Assembly: GCA_940671915.1 (NCBI GenBank)
Contig: CALNVZ010003432.1
Span: 9,331,342-9,395,341 of the forward strand
DNA length: 64,000 nucleotides
Direction of reading: 5' to 3'
Origin: Paracentrotus lividus
Taxonomy: Eukaryota > Echinodermata > Echinoidea > Camarodonta > Echinidae
Each line of letters begins with the position of its first letter. Within the stretch, counting starts at the first letter, position 1. The translations under genes were made by a program, and so were the position numbers. The notes beneath the pieces were generated by a model, which saw only the letters and a list, made by a program, of their open reading frames with translations, was not told the DNA's origin and searched no databases. Positions 25,299 to 37,221 of this stretch are shown in pieces.

Positions 25299-26693
25299 TC
25301 ACGTTGGTGATATTTTTTCGCGTATTGTTTCCAGAGAAGTTTCACTGGTGTTCGTCTTCCTGTGGGCCCTTAATCCGTAGGATGAGGGGTTGAACCTCAC
25401 CCGACCGTTAATGTCGCTTGGCCTGGTCGTTCTTTTTGTTATACTAGAATGATGCCCTCGGTGGCGCTTCCGGGGGCGCTTACTCCAGCAGCGACAGAGG
25501 ACGCCCCCCATTCGATAAAATAGGATGTTCTTAAACGCGTTCCGGAAATCGCGATTGAAAATACTGTAGATGACGGGATTGAGGGTGGAATTGAAATAGC
25601 CTAACCAAGTTAATATCTTAAAAGCTAGTTCGTTAAACAAACATGAGGCGCATAATGGAAGTACGATGTTGTAGATGAAGAAAGGTAGCCAGCACATTAA
25701 GAATACCCCCATGATGATTCCTAATGTAGTGGCAGCTTTGTGATCTGAGGCAGCTTGACTGTTGCAATGGTACTGCGTATCTGGATGATGGTTTTTACTG
25801 CTGCCGAGGCGGCCAAGACGAGCGTTCCTCATTCGCTCTCTCACCGCTTTGAAAATACACGCGTAGATACTGATCATAATCAAACAGGGGATGATGAAAC
25901 TTATTAAAGAGGAGAAGACAGCGTATGTAGCGTTCAGACTCAGAGCACATTCGAAGTAATCATCCCCCGAATCCGTGTCAGGGGGTTGAAGATGAGAGAC
26001 GGTGATTGAATTAGGGCTCAATGTCTGCACGTCAGGTTGGGTGATATTTGAAAGGTTTGCGGAGATAGGGAACAGGTGCGACGAGGGATGGAGTGATGGG
26101 CTGGTATCTGAGGCATCCTTATGCCAACCAAGATGAATTGGAATGAATGAAATGAGTGCAGACATACCCCATACACATAGAATCATACCTATGACCATCC
26201 TTTTCGTCATCCAATGATAGTATTTAAATGGTCGCTTGATATGAATGTAACGATCCACGCTGATAGCGCAGAGATTCAAGATGGATGCCGTACTGAACAT
26301 GATGTCAAAGGATACCCAGACGTTACAGAAACGGTGACTAAAAATCCAGTTCCCTAATAAATCATTAAACATGGCGAACGGCATGACAAGGAATGATACG
26401 AGTAGATCCGCCATGGCAAGCGACACTATAAAAAGGTTCCCAGTTCTCCGGAGTTTATCTTCCGTTGCCACGGCAACGCACACCAGGATGTTGCCGAATA
26501 TAGAGGTGACGATGATGAGTGCAAGCACAAGACCGATCAAGACCATCTGCACCATAGGTATGTCCCCGTCCACCCCGTCCGGATCGGCGGGCGGTAGCTC
26601 GGTCGAGACGTCGTACTCCGACATCGGGAACTCATCACCTGCGTCGAGACTCAGCGTCGAGATCAAAGTGGATGTTGTCCGTTGATGCTGCAT
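25299..26693 (-). CDS. dopamine D1-like G protein-coupled receptor, intronless
   Basis: A complete 464-residue class A aminergic receptor in one exon. By family it is a plasma-membrane receptor that couples ligand binding to G proteins, for D1 types Gs and adenylyl cyclase. Hallmarks: N68 (TM1), LAMAD with D96 (TM2), C123-C249 disulfide pair, D130 in TM3 for the amine, DRY at 147-149, S261/S262/S265 in TM5 for catechol hydroxyls, CWLPFF at 334-339 and NPxxY at 372-376. The segment LISFIPIHLGWHK is close to vertebrate D1 (LISFIPVQLSWHK), and TM6 also resembles D1. The second extracellular loop is about 36 residues longer than in human D1 and has N213 and N216 glycosylation sites; a third, N254, lies at the TM5 edge. 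Cys400/402 after helix 8 may be palmitoylated. Position 7.43 is Tyr (Y366), as in D2/adrenergic types, not Trp as in D1. An in-frame TAA at 26700-26702 supports this start. Alternative: another D1/beta-type amine receptor. Confidence 0.93.
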   Translation of the reverse strand: MQHQRTTSTLISTLSLDAGDEFPMSEYDVSTELPPADPDGVDGDIPMVQMVLIGLVLALIIVTSIFGNILVCVAVATEDKLRRTGNLFIVSLAMADLLVSFLVMPFAMFNDLLGNWIFSHRFCNVWVSFDIMFSTASILNLCAISVDRYIHIKRPFKYYHWMTKRMVIGMILCVWGMSALISFIPIHLGWHKDASDTSPSLHPSSHLFPISANLSNITQPDVQTLSPNSITVSHLQPPDTDSGDDYFECALSLNATYAVFSSLISFIIPCLIMISIYACIFKAVRERMRNARLGRLGSSKNHHPDTQYHCNSQAASDHKAATTLGIIMGVFLMCWLPFFIYNIVLPLCASCLFNELAFKILTWLGYFNSTLNPVIYSIFNRDFRNAFKNILFYRMGGVLCRCWSKRPRKRHRGHHSSITKRTTRPSDINGRVRFNPSSYGLRAHRKTNTSETSLETIREKISPT

Positions 26694-26728
26694 TGTAGGT
26701 TATGCGCTTCAACGGAAATGATGTCCAT
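26663..26728 (-). promoter_or_regulatory. upstream ORF overlapping the D1-like receptor start
   Basis: An ATG at 26728-26726 opens a 21-codon frame that ends with TGA at 26665-26663, beyond and out of frame with the receptor ATG at 26693. The upstream ATG has A at -3 and G at +4; the receptor ATG has A at -3 but C at +4. If the mRNA leader includes this ATG, initiation there would lower use of the receptor start. The next in-frame receptor Met is codon 24. Whether the transcript extends this far is not shown by the sequence. Confidence 0.5.
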
Positions 26729-26793
26729 GCTCCAGTTGCGAATCTGACTCAACCATATCGCGTAACAAATTTCCCCAAGAGCTCAAAAGAGAT

Positions 26794-26803
26794 GTATATA
26801 AAT
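26794..26803 (-). promoter_or_regulatory. possible TATA-like element upstream of the receptor
   Basis: The minus strand reads ATTTATATAC about 100 bp upstream of the receptor start codon. The position would suit a short unspliced leader. AT-rich words are common here, so this is weak. Confidence 0.2.
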
Positions 26804-29042
26804 CCGTACAATCCAACCCTTGGGTCTAGCCGGCGTCGACGGTGGAGAGCAAGCAACCTTTTTCGAAGAGTCTGAAAGAGAAAGAGGAAACATTAGATGA
26901 AAACACTGTAAGCCATATTAGCTCCATATATCATCTTTCAAGAAGCAATGTTCAAAACGAACTTCCCATTACCATAACGATCATGTCAATGTCTTTCCCA
27001 TGTGTACATGTAGATAAAATTCGCCTTCGTTATGATTTAAGTATGATGGTGCACATGAGTGGGCCCCCATGTTAAATCATATTTTGTTTTTAATATATTA
27101 AACCATTTGCTGTTTATAGCACCAAAAATGATGACTCTTCATCTGAAAAAAAAAATACAATAATAGGAAACACGAGCCGCAATTGCCCCCGAAAAAAAAA
27201 TTCTTCGAAAATTTCGTTTAGTTAGTCGTTTAATTAATAGGAACGTTCTTAGATGTTCAAGATTAGCTCAAGTAGGACAGACAGTTGAATGGCGTTGTTT
27301 AATACATTTCAAATTAATGAAAATGGCACATTGTGGTTAATGTCTCTTAAAGTAGTCACATGTGACTGGATTTTCATTTAGACCCTAACTATCCCCAGAA
27401 TTATATTTGTCATGTCTGTGCGTACTACGGTCCGTTTCAGGTCACTCAGTCAAATCATGACATTCATATCTATTTCTGAATTATTTCGACGGAATTAAAT
27501 TTCTCACTGTCATCATGGTCACTGTGCTTGATGAGCCATATATTATAATCTACAGCTACAGTAACTTAAAAACATACAGTGTCAGTTCATTCCATGTAAA
27601 TCCATATTATTTATATATATATATATATTGTTATTTTTATCGTTGCTGTTTACATTTAAATATATTTTCCTTGTCCAAAAGAACAATTCGACTCCTATTA
27701 TGTTTATTATTTATTTGTTCACTCTCTTGATATTTCTATATTCTATAGGTACAGTAATGTGAGTAACATAAAAATACCAAACAAGAAAATGAAGTATAAC
27801 CCCCCCCCAAAAAAAAAAAATAAATAAAAAATAAAATAAAATAAATAAATAAAAAATAAAAAACAAAAACAAAAATAAATAAATAAATAAATAAAAACAA
27901 AACAAAACAAAATCAAAATGAAAGGAACTAGTAAAAAAGAAATTAATCATTTTACAAAACAAATGGATATACAAATATCATGGGCAATTCCTATTTGGAA
28001 AAACAAAATATGCCAGGGCATGATTAGGTTTGCACGATCTAATTATCGAACTATTTTTAGATTAGATTATAATGTAGATTGGTAAGATTGAAGAGTAAAT
28101 ACTTCAGTACTATTGCTGGGACAGAAAACAAATGCAGACTGCTAAAGCACACTTGTTTTCTGTTAAGAGTGGAGGTTCAAAAGATGTATTGGTTTTCGGA
28201 TGAGATGGATTATTAAGGCTGCATCCTCTCGTCCTCTCGTTTGAGAAGTTTTTGTCTCTTTATTAAAATTGGAAACAAACACAACATTTGATTACATTCG
28301 ATCTGAAACAAATGAAAAAAGGAAATGCTGATTTGTAATGAACTTTATTTATCATTTCTGTATTACCCGTCGAGAAGAAGTCTTTTCGAAGAGAAGCGTA
28401 TCATTACCTTTAGAGCGCACTGTATTACATGAAAATATTCAAACTATTTAATTAGAAAATGCTACATTATGAAAATAGAAGACTATATTCCCCCTAAAAA
28501 ATGAAAAATGAAAATAAATGAATAACATAATCCATGACATTACATTGTACAATATTTCTTTTGGTTTAGATATCAGCAAAAAAGAAGGAAATGAGTCCAT
28601 TACCAACACATGAAGTGCATCATTCTTTCAATCTAATTATTTTGTGAATCTGATAATATATTATATAACTATTTATGCTGGTCTACTTTATTGCCAATAA
28701 ACCATATTGCTGGTAAGCTGTCCTCGCACAATATATCACAATACAACATATTACTCTGTTCAGATAGATTAATAGTCGCCATTAAAATACATTATAGTTA
28801 GGTAACAGTCACTGTGACAGGTCATTGACTTGTTAACAAGTCATCAAATCCAAGCCATTTATCAGAAATGGCTTGGTGGTATAGGCCTAGTTGTCTTGAA
28901 AGTGATATATTTTGTAGGTTCAGTTGCCCTTTTGCTCCCTGGTTATAGTTTTGTGTTTCATCTTTTTTTAAAAGTATTTTTCTATTCCCATCTTTTAAGA
29001 GCTTTGTAACACAAATAAAATTTGAAAATGAGCAAATGAAAT
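26804..29042. other. intergenic, low-complexity AT-rich DNA
   Basis: No gene recognised. A/T-rich simple sequence (AATA/AAAC-type repeats) lies at about 27800-27910 after a C run at 27801. The low-complexity Phe/Leu-rich minus-strand frame there is an artefact. Confidence 0.55.
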
Positions 29043-29119
29043 GGGATTCCAGCCGGACTGAAAACCAAGAGCTCCGGATTGCCAGACCGGCGGTCTTACC
29101 GACTGAGCTATGGATAACC
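29043..29119 (-). tRNA. tRNA-like sequence (probable SINE head or pseudogene)
   Basis: On the minus strand TAGCTCAGTCGG is a good A box. The anticodon arm CCGG-TCTGGCAAT-CCGG would place GGC (Ala) in the loop with one mismatched closing pair. The B box region GGTTTTCAGTCC is degenerate and the acceptor stem pairs poorly. It is unlikely to be a working tRNA. Confidence 0.4.
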
Positions 29120-30571
29120 CTGCATCAGTGTCAGTCCCAGAAAGCCCTAATAAAGTGTACAATGACAAGGAGATTGCTAAACTTCATAATAATGGATGTC
29201 ACGCTGTCGAGTCCTCTGAAGATATTTAATATTGAATTAATGGATATTTGATTCATTCTGCCGATGGCTTTAGAAGAGAGCAGTTGCCTGCTACATTTGC
29301 CTAAGAACTTTCGCAGGTTCCACGAATGAAGTTTATCGGCCTTGCAAATTGTTGTTGTTTTGTTCAAATTCAATTTAAGTAAAGAAAATTTCAAACCTAA
29401 ATAGGATCATCTATTTTTTTTTTGACAACGTTCCTGTGATATATGTATTTTGTGATATCTTTAGAAAGTATTGCAGATATTATTGATATTGCACTCCACT
29501 CTATCATTGTCTATAAAAAAAAAGTTAAATATCTTTAAAAAAATACTTGACCATTATTTTAAGAAAAAAGACTATTTTCTGGACGTTTGAGTCTTTTCAT
29601 TTAAATTCTTAAAGAAGGCTTACATTTTTTTTTCTTGTATGGTACTGATTAAAAACAAAATGACGACTTACCTAGGCATAAACAGTTTGTATCACCAGCA
29701 ATAATAAATTCCAAAGCTTGTTAAAGTTGAAGGTGGTTATCTCCAAAATAAGCCTCCAGCATCACCAATAATCCAGGCATGTGTGTGCAAGAAAGTGAAG
29801 AGTATTATTTGTCAGAAAGACAAAAGTCGTATTATCGGATCCACCTTCTATTCTTGTGGCGTAACACAATAGGCGCCATCGATTTGAGAGTCGTGAGTGA
29901 AGGATACTCGAGTAATCATCCTAACACTATTGTCCATCTCCAACAAGCGCATTATTTATTCATTCATATCACTCATTAAACTGAAATTCAACCCCAGTCA
30001 TGCCAGTTGCACGACAAAGGCTATTGTCGGAAATCACAAGGTGCTCTGTTGTTTACTATAGATAACTATACATTTCCACTTGTTGGCTTGATGTCTGTTT
30101 CAAAGAAGCATTATACCAAATCCGTTAATACGTTTCAACTGTTTGTTTATAACTCTCCGTAATTACAGACCAATATAACGATGGGCAAAATGCATTCCTG
30201 TGAAAGTAAGCGACTCTGCGTGTATACTCCATTCACACAAATGCAAGACGGAGTGGAGCGGGCGTGCGCACTAAACGCAGACTATTTCCAAACTGAGATG
30301 TTATCGAAATGGAAAAGACACTTCGCTTTTCTCTCCCGCCGTATGCGTTGACGATTTCAACGCTGCGCATGCGTGAGTTATGGGAAGCGTTGATTGGCTC
30401 ACCTCGCCCGTAAAGTTTTGGCTTGTGGTTGTTCTTTTTTAGATGATGTCTTATTACTTTATGTGTTACACGAGTTGAGTTCAATGTTGATTATTTCGGG
30501 TTAGTCACTGAAGCGCGTGCTTAATATTATTGTAGCAGGTGTATAAATCGATGATCAGGAGGCATGTAAGG
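29120..30571. other. intergenic, nothing recognised
   Basis: AT-rich except for a CpG-richer patch near 30230-30410. Frames here have no recognisable domain. Confidence 0.5.

Positions 30572-30629
<58 letters not shown>
30572..30629. repeat. long poly(A) run (58 bp)
   Basis: An uninterrupted A run with AAAGCAAAAGCAAAGC on its right. It could be the tail of an old retrotransposed sequence on the plus strand, but I see no recognisable body upstream. Confidence 0.8.
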
Positions 30630-30630
<1 letters not shown>

Positions 30631-32466
30631 CAAAAGCAAAGCCCAGAAATATTTCATATAAGATATTAGAACAAGCATGTTGAAGGCGCACATCATAAAG
30701 ATGAAGAACCATTTTCATAAGACGAAATACTTTTACGTATCATTTAGTTATTAATTTAATTACAGATTTATTCCAGTAGCCCCTCCATCGGATACACTGA
30801 ACGTAACAAATTAGGGGCATGCTTTATTTTCAAGCAAAGTCTACACAATACACAATTCATTAGAATAATAGACACTCAACGAACACAGAAAACAAAAGAA
30901 ATGGGAAAAGGCACATTATAATGACGTATGTTAAAAAGATTTCATTCTGTCCAAAATGTAATTATTACGAACATGTGAATTCATTCACTTTTCGTTTTTA
31001 CTACAATAAGTTTAATTGTACTAGTGTAGATAAGTTTTGGTCGAGAAATATCCAAAGGATCTAAGGTCGCATGGGCGGTCCGGGATTCAAGCCCCTGCCA
31101 TGACACTGACATGACTGACCTCCTATGAAATTAGTTGATGCGGGAAAAGATTTTATGAATTTTCAAGCCTATTATGATGGTACATATACGCTAAAGACTG
31201 GTTTAATAATAGGCAGTGATTTGTTTTCGAGGTTAAAAGTCTTCTTTTTTTGTTTAAATCAAACTTTTTTCGACTCTGTTGACCCAGTTTAGATTGAAGG
31301 ATTCCATATCTGGAGTATCCTTAATTTCAATTTCAACGCCAAACGTACATCTTTCCACTTGCCTTGTCAACGACGTGTCCCAATAGAACAAGAAATTTCC
31401 ATTCACCGGAACAACGAAGCGTGTTTTATATGGCGTGGCGTTATTTTAATGACACCATCGATATTTATCTTGCTTCGCCAGGTAATCAATCTAATCTTCT
31501 GGATGTGTAAACCAATTTAATGTGTTGATTGACACATTGACCCCAGTTCTAATCCATTTCAATAAGGTGCTGCATATGTGAATATTTACAATCTGCATTG
31601 TATTCATCTCGAGAATCATTTCATAATTATTTAGTCAATTATTTTTTTTCGACAAAAATTTGATGTTGGTGGAATAAAGTCATCTTCTTTAAAGGAAACT
31701 GTTTGTGTATTTGTTCGTGTGTTTTGTTATTGTTTTAATAATATTATTGTTGGCCAAATCAATTTCGGCAATGACTTAATAAAGTTCAGTTATTATAGCA
31801 GAGCAACACTCCATATTTTAATGGATTCGAGTTGCTAGAAATTCTGTGCTATAAAAATGAATCTGCTCAAGACGTTTTTTTTTTCTTGGGTAGATCACGG
31901 ATTTCTTTTGCATGTATGTGGACGCACCATCACCCATTCCCGTCCGCGTTAACAAACTGAAACGGGCACCGCCATTGGAGTTGCCATATCACCTTCAGGA
32001 GAGTAACATGGCCGCGAGAGTACCTCTATACGCCTTGCGTTCATGCAGAGGTACAAGATGACGGCCGCACAGCTTCACTCCGATAAGCCAATGACATGTC
32101 CAGTGTATATTGAGGTCAGTGGGTTGGAGGGATGGAGGGCGGTGGGTTTGGCCTCCTGGTGAGCGCTGTCCTATTGATTATATCGAGTGTTTGTAAGATG
32201 GGAAAGAGATGGCGCGAAGAGAGGAGAGAATTGGACCTGCTGCGTGACCCTTGCCAATAAGGGGTCACAAACAACTTCATTGATTTAAAGGACTCGGGGG
32301 GGGGGGGGGGGGGGGCAGAGAAGTGTTGATAAGTAGGCATATTTTGCTCAGAACATGCAAGCCATTATATTAATGTAACTATAAGGGTCGCAGGACCAAG
32401 GAACTTCGGAGCTACTTGAAGCTCTTTGGTCATATATACATACAGAGAGGGATAGGAGTCGAGCAA
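30630..32466. other. intergenic with a GC-richer patch
   Basis: No gene recognised. Sequence at about 31920-32130 is richer in CpG than its surroundings and contains GCC/GGC words, but no convincing exon. A 20-base G run lies near 32297. Confidence 0.45.
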
Positions 32467-32658
32467 CACTGTAAAAAATTGCCATCGTGTTTTGCAGTAA
32501 ATTAACGGCAACTCTGCTGCACGATAATTTGCTGTAATTTCTCTTAAAGTATGCTACTTCCAACAGTAAATAAGTGTAAATTCCAACAAGCTACAGGAAG
32601 ATACCGTCAAATGTGCAGTAATTTACTGTGCAACAGAGTTGCCAGAAATTTTACAATG
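32467..32658. mobile_element. CACTG-type MITE (192 bp)
   Basis: The left end CACTGTAAAAAATTGCC is opposed by the inverse right end GGC...GAAATTTTACAATG. The subterminal pairs GGCAACTCTGCTGCAC and GTGCAACAGAGTTGCC are inverse copies, and resemble the GGCGACTCTGCTGAC arm of the element at 7916. No clear TA duplication. Confidence 0.7.
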
Positions 32659-33692
32659 AAGTTTAGAATAATGTTCACCTATCTTCAGAAATATTTCGTA
32701 TGTATTTGCTGTGACAAAAGAAATTGCTCTATCTTTCATCTAACGGCTTTATGAACTTTATCATTGCCATGAATACTTTATAAATGAAATAGTATACTAC
32801 ACAAGCATAAATCATTTAATTCATGAAATTAAAGTAATGTTATTACATATACCACACATAAAATAAATAAATGTGAGCTCTATTTCTTGCTTGGATTATT
32901 ACTTAATTCTTCTCTTTCATAATTGGTAAAACAATGATGAAAATTTATGTCCTTTCGAATATCAGATAAAATCATCTTTTTTCTATTATTATTATTCAAC
33001 GAACCTTTATCATGATGGGATATATTGTGAGGTATGACATGTATGTTTAGAGATTAGAGTTGGAGGAAAACTGCAACATTAATATCATGAGCATTCCAGT
33101 ATCACAATCCCACCTCCATGTTTTTCATAATAAATTGGTTTCAATACCGCCGTCATTTATCAATCCCTCCCATGTTTTTGTTCGCATCACGTCACAATTT
33201 CATTTTATATTTTCATTTCGCCCCCACCCTAATTCTTTCTTCTAGGGAGAGGGAAGCGTGAGAGGGGAAAGTAAATAATAGGCACAATGTTATTGGAGGG
33301 CCTGTCGTCTCGCCCAAATATCACACAAATTGAGTTTGACCGGTGGAGCGTCATTTCAAATATCATAGGGGTCAAGTACCTTGAGGGCGCACTCTTATTA
33401 TTATGAAATTGAGGACCTTATTTTGTGCTTCAAAGGTCTTCAAAGATCCTCTCTTTTTTGGTAGTCATTGGTGGAAGGTAGGGAAAGAACGAGAGCCGGT
33501 GTTAAATATCTACATGCACCAAGCCGTTAAACTAGTCATTGATAAAATCCTTATTAAACATCGCAAGATGATGAATGTATAATAAGTTATGGAATGATTC
33601 CAAATGTGTATCCTGTGCACAGCTAGTTGGCATGGCAAATACAAACTCTTTTCTTGCCCAACGACGCGAATGTCGTATCGATTTAAAAATAG
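32659..33692. other. intergenic, nothing recognised
   Basis: AT-rich sequence with no supported feature. Confidence 0.5.
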
Positions 33693-33837
33693 GAAGGGTC
33701 AAATAAATGACCAAATTATGAGTCCATTTTGGGCCATGCACAATTCTGGGTCAATAATTACCAGTTGCATTGCGATAATTTACCCACCATGGGATATGTC
33801 CCCCAATGGACCCAGAAATTAGTCATGTGGACCCTTC
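33693..33837. mobile_element. GAAGGGTC foldback MITE (145 bp)
   Basis: The ends GAAGGGTC and GACCCTTC are inverse copies. Inward, ATGACCAAATTATGAGTCCATT at the left (19 of about 22 positions) matches the inverse of the right arm AATGGACCCAGAAATTAGTCAT. It resembles the GACCC/GGGTC arms of 16015-16204. No coding capacity; target duplication not resolved. Confidence 0.65.
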
Positions 33838-34559
33838 GGTCTTTATTTTCATCTATATACGTTGTCGATCAATTTCTAAACTCGACTTTCGAAAGAGAAA
33901 CACTTGTGTTGTCTTTGTACTGTGCTCTAAGTTGGTTATGCTAACATTATTTCTTTTTTCATATACGTAAGCATGTTTTTTAAGTATCGATATGAAAAAA
34001 TAAATAGAGAGAAAAAGTCCTGTCTTTATTAATGATTTATCCTCGCTTAGTAATTACTCAGAAATATTCCCCAAATAAAGGAGTAATAGGTCCAATTGTC
34101 ACCCGACACTGTGATTTATAGATTTCGTAACGAAAACGAGGAAATTCGATTTTCTGATCCAGTTAAAAGTTGTTCTGTAACAGTTTGATTTATTGAATAT
34201 TAAATGAACAAAGACGGTAGCATGTGAGCAGTCGAAAGGAAAGTCCTTTGACATTATCAACGATGCGTCCCCCTCAAATTCTACTACAGGTGAAATGGGA
34301 TTGATGAACTGCGTGAAAAAAAACCCAAAACGTTTGGGACAACAGGTGCAATACTAAGAAATAAATAAATTAATAGACATATAAAAAATAATGAAAGCCG
34401 AAGGTCTAAATTGATTCATGTTCATTAGTTTACATTTTAAGTCATGTACACTACGTATTAAGTTTGTTACGCACAAGAAAGAGATACGGAATGAAAGAGA
34501 AAAGGGGATGGGAATGAAGAGGGAAATAGATAAAGAAACAGGGGGCGCGAGAGAGAATG
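33838..34559. other. intergenic, nothing recognised
   Basis: AT-rich with no supported feature. Confidence 0.5.
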
Positions 34560-34626
34560 GAAACAAAGAGGAAGAAGAGCGAGCGAGCGAGAGAGAGAGA
34601 GTGAGAAAGAGTGAGAGAGTGAGAGA

Positions 34627-34658
<32 letters not shown>

Positions 34659-34664
34659 TAGAGA
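34560..34664. repeat. GA-rich simple repeat
   Basis: Imperfect (GA)n sequence. The long charged or Ser/Leu-rich frames on both strands are artefacts of the repeat. Confidence 0.85.
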
Positions 34665-34918
34665 AAAGAGATTGGGTATGCAACTGAACAATCTTGCTGC
34701 AAAAAAAAAAAAAACAAAAAAAAAACAGTGGAGTATTAACTTTATCCTATCAAACACAACACTTGGTCATGATTTAACATAAACAAATAATTAAAATCGT
34801 CAGTCATTGGAGAGGGTGCGAAAGATATTCGAAGGGTTCGAACGTAACCCCTCTCCCCCCCCCCCTCCAAAAAAAAAGAAAAAAAAGAAAGAAAGATGAA
34901 AAGCCCACTTTTGGGTAG

Positions 34919-34986
34919 AAATGCCGGGTTCGAACCGCGTACCATTTGTTTTACAGTCCGCGACTGTTCCACTAGACCAAGACACA
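34919..34986 (-). tRNA. tRNA-like sequence (probable SINE head)
   Basis: On the minus strand TGGTCTAGTGG is an exact A-box type match and GGTTCGAACCC a strong B box at normal spacing. The anticodon stem pairs poorly. Downstream on the minus strand, after a GC-poor stretch, there is an irregular pyrimidine-rich tract and a G-rich run (about 34900-34850). Most likely a tRNA-derived SINE or pseudogene. Confidence 0.45.
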
Positions 34987-34987
34987 T

Positions 34988-36338
34988 TTATTAACGCTCT
35001 ATATCAACACCGTCAGCTGTGTTTACATCAGTCGGGTGTTTTGTAGGAAACTGGACAGAAGAGAGGAGCATGCGGCTGAGTATTGTGCGGCAGATGGTTT
35101 TATTATAGAGCCCATCATCAGTGTTTCATTATCTCAGCTCAATACACCATCCATGTCGAGCCAAAAGGCCTTTACGTCTGTGTAAAGGTACATGAGTAAC
35201 GTCCTTGTGGTTCTAAACAAGCGACATCATCTCTCAATCATATCCTTTTTTTTCTTTTTACTTGTAGAGAGAGAGAGAGAGGGAGCTTTGAATTTAAGGT
35301 CACCCGACACTTTCTTACTTCCTATTCGTGTCCAGTCATTAAAGAAAAATTAAGTTGTACTTTCTCAGTCGAGTTGCTGATCGACTCTCATTGGAACCAG
35401 GCTGGAATCCTAGTCACGTAGGTCGGTCAAGAAATCATATCTAATTGACAAAAACATTTATGAAAGCACCATATTAATGAAAAATAGGGCAACTATTCAA
35501 ATTTTTATTTCTGAATGTTTTGAATACATCGCGTGTTAAGGATTAAGAGAATTTTTTTGGTATTAATTCGAGAGAAAGAAGTGAAAAAATAGTTTGGCAA
35601 TGATAATAATTATTATTGTTCATATCATTAGTATATCAGAATATGAATTGAAATATCGCTGAATGTGTCTACAGTCTGTGTAAAAAAAAAAAAATACTGG
35701 TACAGTCGGGATTTTTTTTAATTTAGGAATGAAATCCTCTCAAATGATATGTGAATGTGGTACCAACTTTAAGCTAATATATTCTTCTTGCTGATGTACT
35801 TTGCTTTGTATAATTTGCTTTTGTAAAACAAAAGTTATGCTAAATTTTGTGCAGCGATGAGCTCATCGAAATTACACACATCTATTTGTTTCGGTGCGCT
35901 TAATTCATTGCTATTGTGTGCGAAACCCATAGAGAAGCATGCGCAAAGTACATTTTTTTATTATAAAAAAAATATGGTCATATTCCAAGATCTACAGCAC
36001 CCAATGGGATGACAAATTGCAGAAGAAAGCCTGATTTTCATACTTTATGGAAATATCAAAAACTTTCAGAATGTGATTAATTTTCATACTTTAAAGAAAT
36101 GTTTTCCACTTGTACCATTTTATTTGACACAGACTGTAGTGCCTCGAGTGTCTCTGATAACATGCAGAAGTAGGCAACGGGACTGTTTGGAATGAGATGA
36201 ATCGTGGAAACATTCGGTATCATTTTTATTTTGCGCCAAATCAATATGGATCTATTCCGATTGATCATTGTCAAAGTTTGAGTGCACACACTTCATTTCA
36301 GTCACGCCATTGCATGACAGGTGATTGTATGGGTGACA
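34988..36338. other. intergenic, nothing recognised
   Basis: AT-rich. A short GA run is near 35269-35283. No supported gene. Confidence 0.5.
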
Positions 36339-36970
36339 TTAATTCAACATGTTATATAGAGAAACAAAAATATACTTACGCCTATCGCCCCTCCTGGGAC
36401 ATAGGCCGTCAACAAAATTCCTCCAGGCAGAGCGGTCCTGAGCCAGCGTTTCCAGTTCTCTCCATGAGCGGCCCATCCTCCTAGTATCTGCCTCCATGTC
36501 TCTGCGCCATGAGTTTCGAGGCCTTCCCCGCTTCCTTTTCCCCTGAGGGTTCCATGTCAATGCCTGTCTGGTTATGTTAGGCATCGGTTTTCTTAAGGTA
36601 TGGCCAATCCACCTCCATCGTCTCTGTAAGAGCTCCGTCTCAATGGGTTGCTGGTGTGCAAGCTCCCACAAGTCTTGGTTACTGATAACCTCAGGCCAGA
36701 AGATCTTGAGTATACGCCTAAGACATGTATTGATGAAGGTCTGTAATTTCCTAATAATGAATACAGTGGTTCTCCAAGTTTCTGCACCATACAGAAGGAC
36801 TGGCTTTACAATTGTGTTGAAGATGCGTAGTTTAATTTTCCTTGGCAGTTTCGTGGATCGCCATATGTTTTTTAGCTGATGGAATGCTCCCCTTGCTTTT
36901 CCAATCCTTACCCTCACATCTGCATCTGTTCCCCCTTGTTTATCTACGTTGCTTCCAAGATAGGTAAAGC
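36339..36970 (-). mobile_element. 5'-truncated LINE, C-terminal part of reverse transcriptase polyprotein
   Basis: The frame encodes the region after the reverse transcriptase catalytic core of a non-LTR retrotransposon. It begins in FTYLGS (about 36970), upstream of the first Met, and runs through KARGAF, VKPVLLYGAETW (residues 38-48 of the Met-initiated frame), LQRRWRWIGHTLRK (97-110), GKRKRGRPRNSWRRDMEAD (126-144) and LAQDRSAWR (158-166). These are hallmark tail motifs of many metazoan LINE proteins. The RT core and endonuclease are absent, because homology stops near 36970. The clade cannot be fixed from this fragment. The frame is unbroken, suggesting a fairly recent insertion. Plus-strand frames over it are shadows. 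Confidence 0.9.
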
Positions 36971-37221
36971 AAAAATATGGTAGAATAAAATTATATGAAA
37001 GTCCTCACAAAAATGAATTGTTTTGCACATATACAATTTACACTCTTTGAAGAGTATTTTAGAAATTTAAAGTCAAAGGAAGATGGGAATTTATGTTCTG
37101 ATTGTGTTTCCCGAACGTTATTGGGTTCAAAATCATGACCACAAATAAAACTGTTTACTTATTCTTCCTTTACGTTTGAAGTTCATGTATATGGGATAGT
37201 ATGAACCTTGATCGCTACGGG
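36971..37221. other. intergenic, nothing recognised
   Basis: Short AT-rich interval beyond the LINE truncation point. Confidence 0.5.

Noticed and set aside
26371-26685. 104-codon plus-strand frame across the receptor gene
   Set aside because: It is antisense to the receptor coding sequence, a shadow of its codon use.
34354-34757. Several 80-110-codon frames on both strands, Ser/Leu-rich or Arg/Glu-rich
   Set aside because: All arise from the GA/CT simple repeat; every frame of such a repeat is open.
36574-36879. Plus-strand frame across the LINE fragment
   Set aside because: It is antisense to the reverse transcriptase tail, which has the recognisable motifs.
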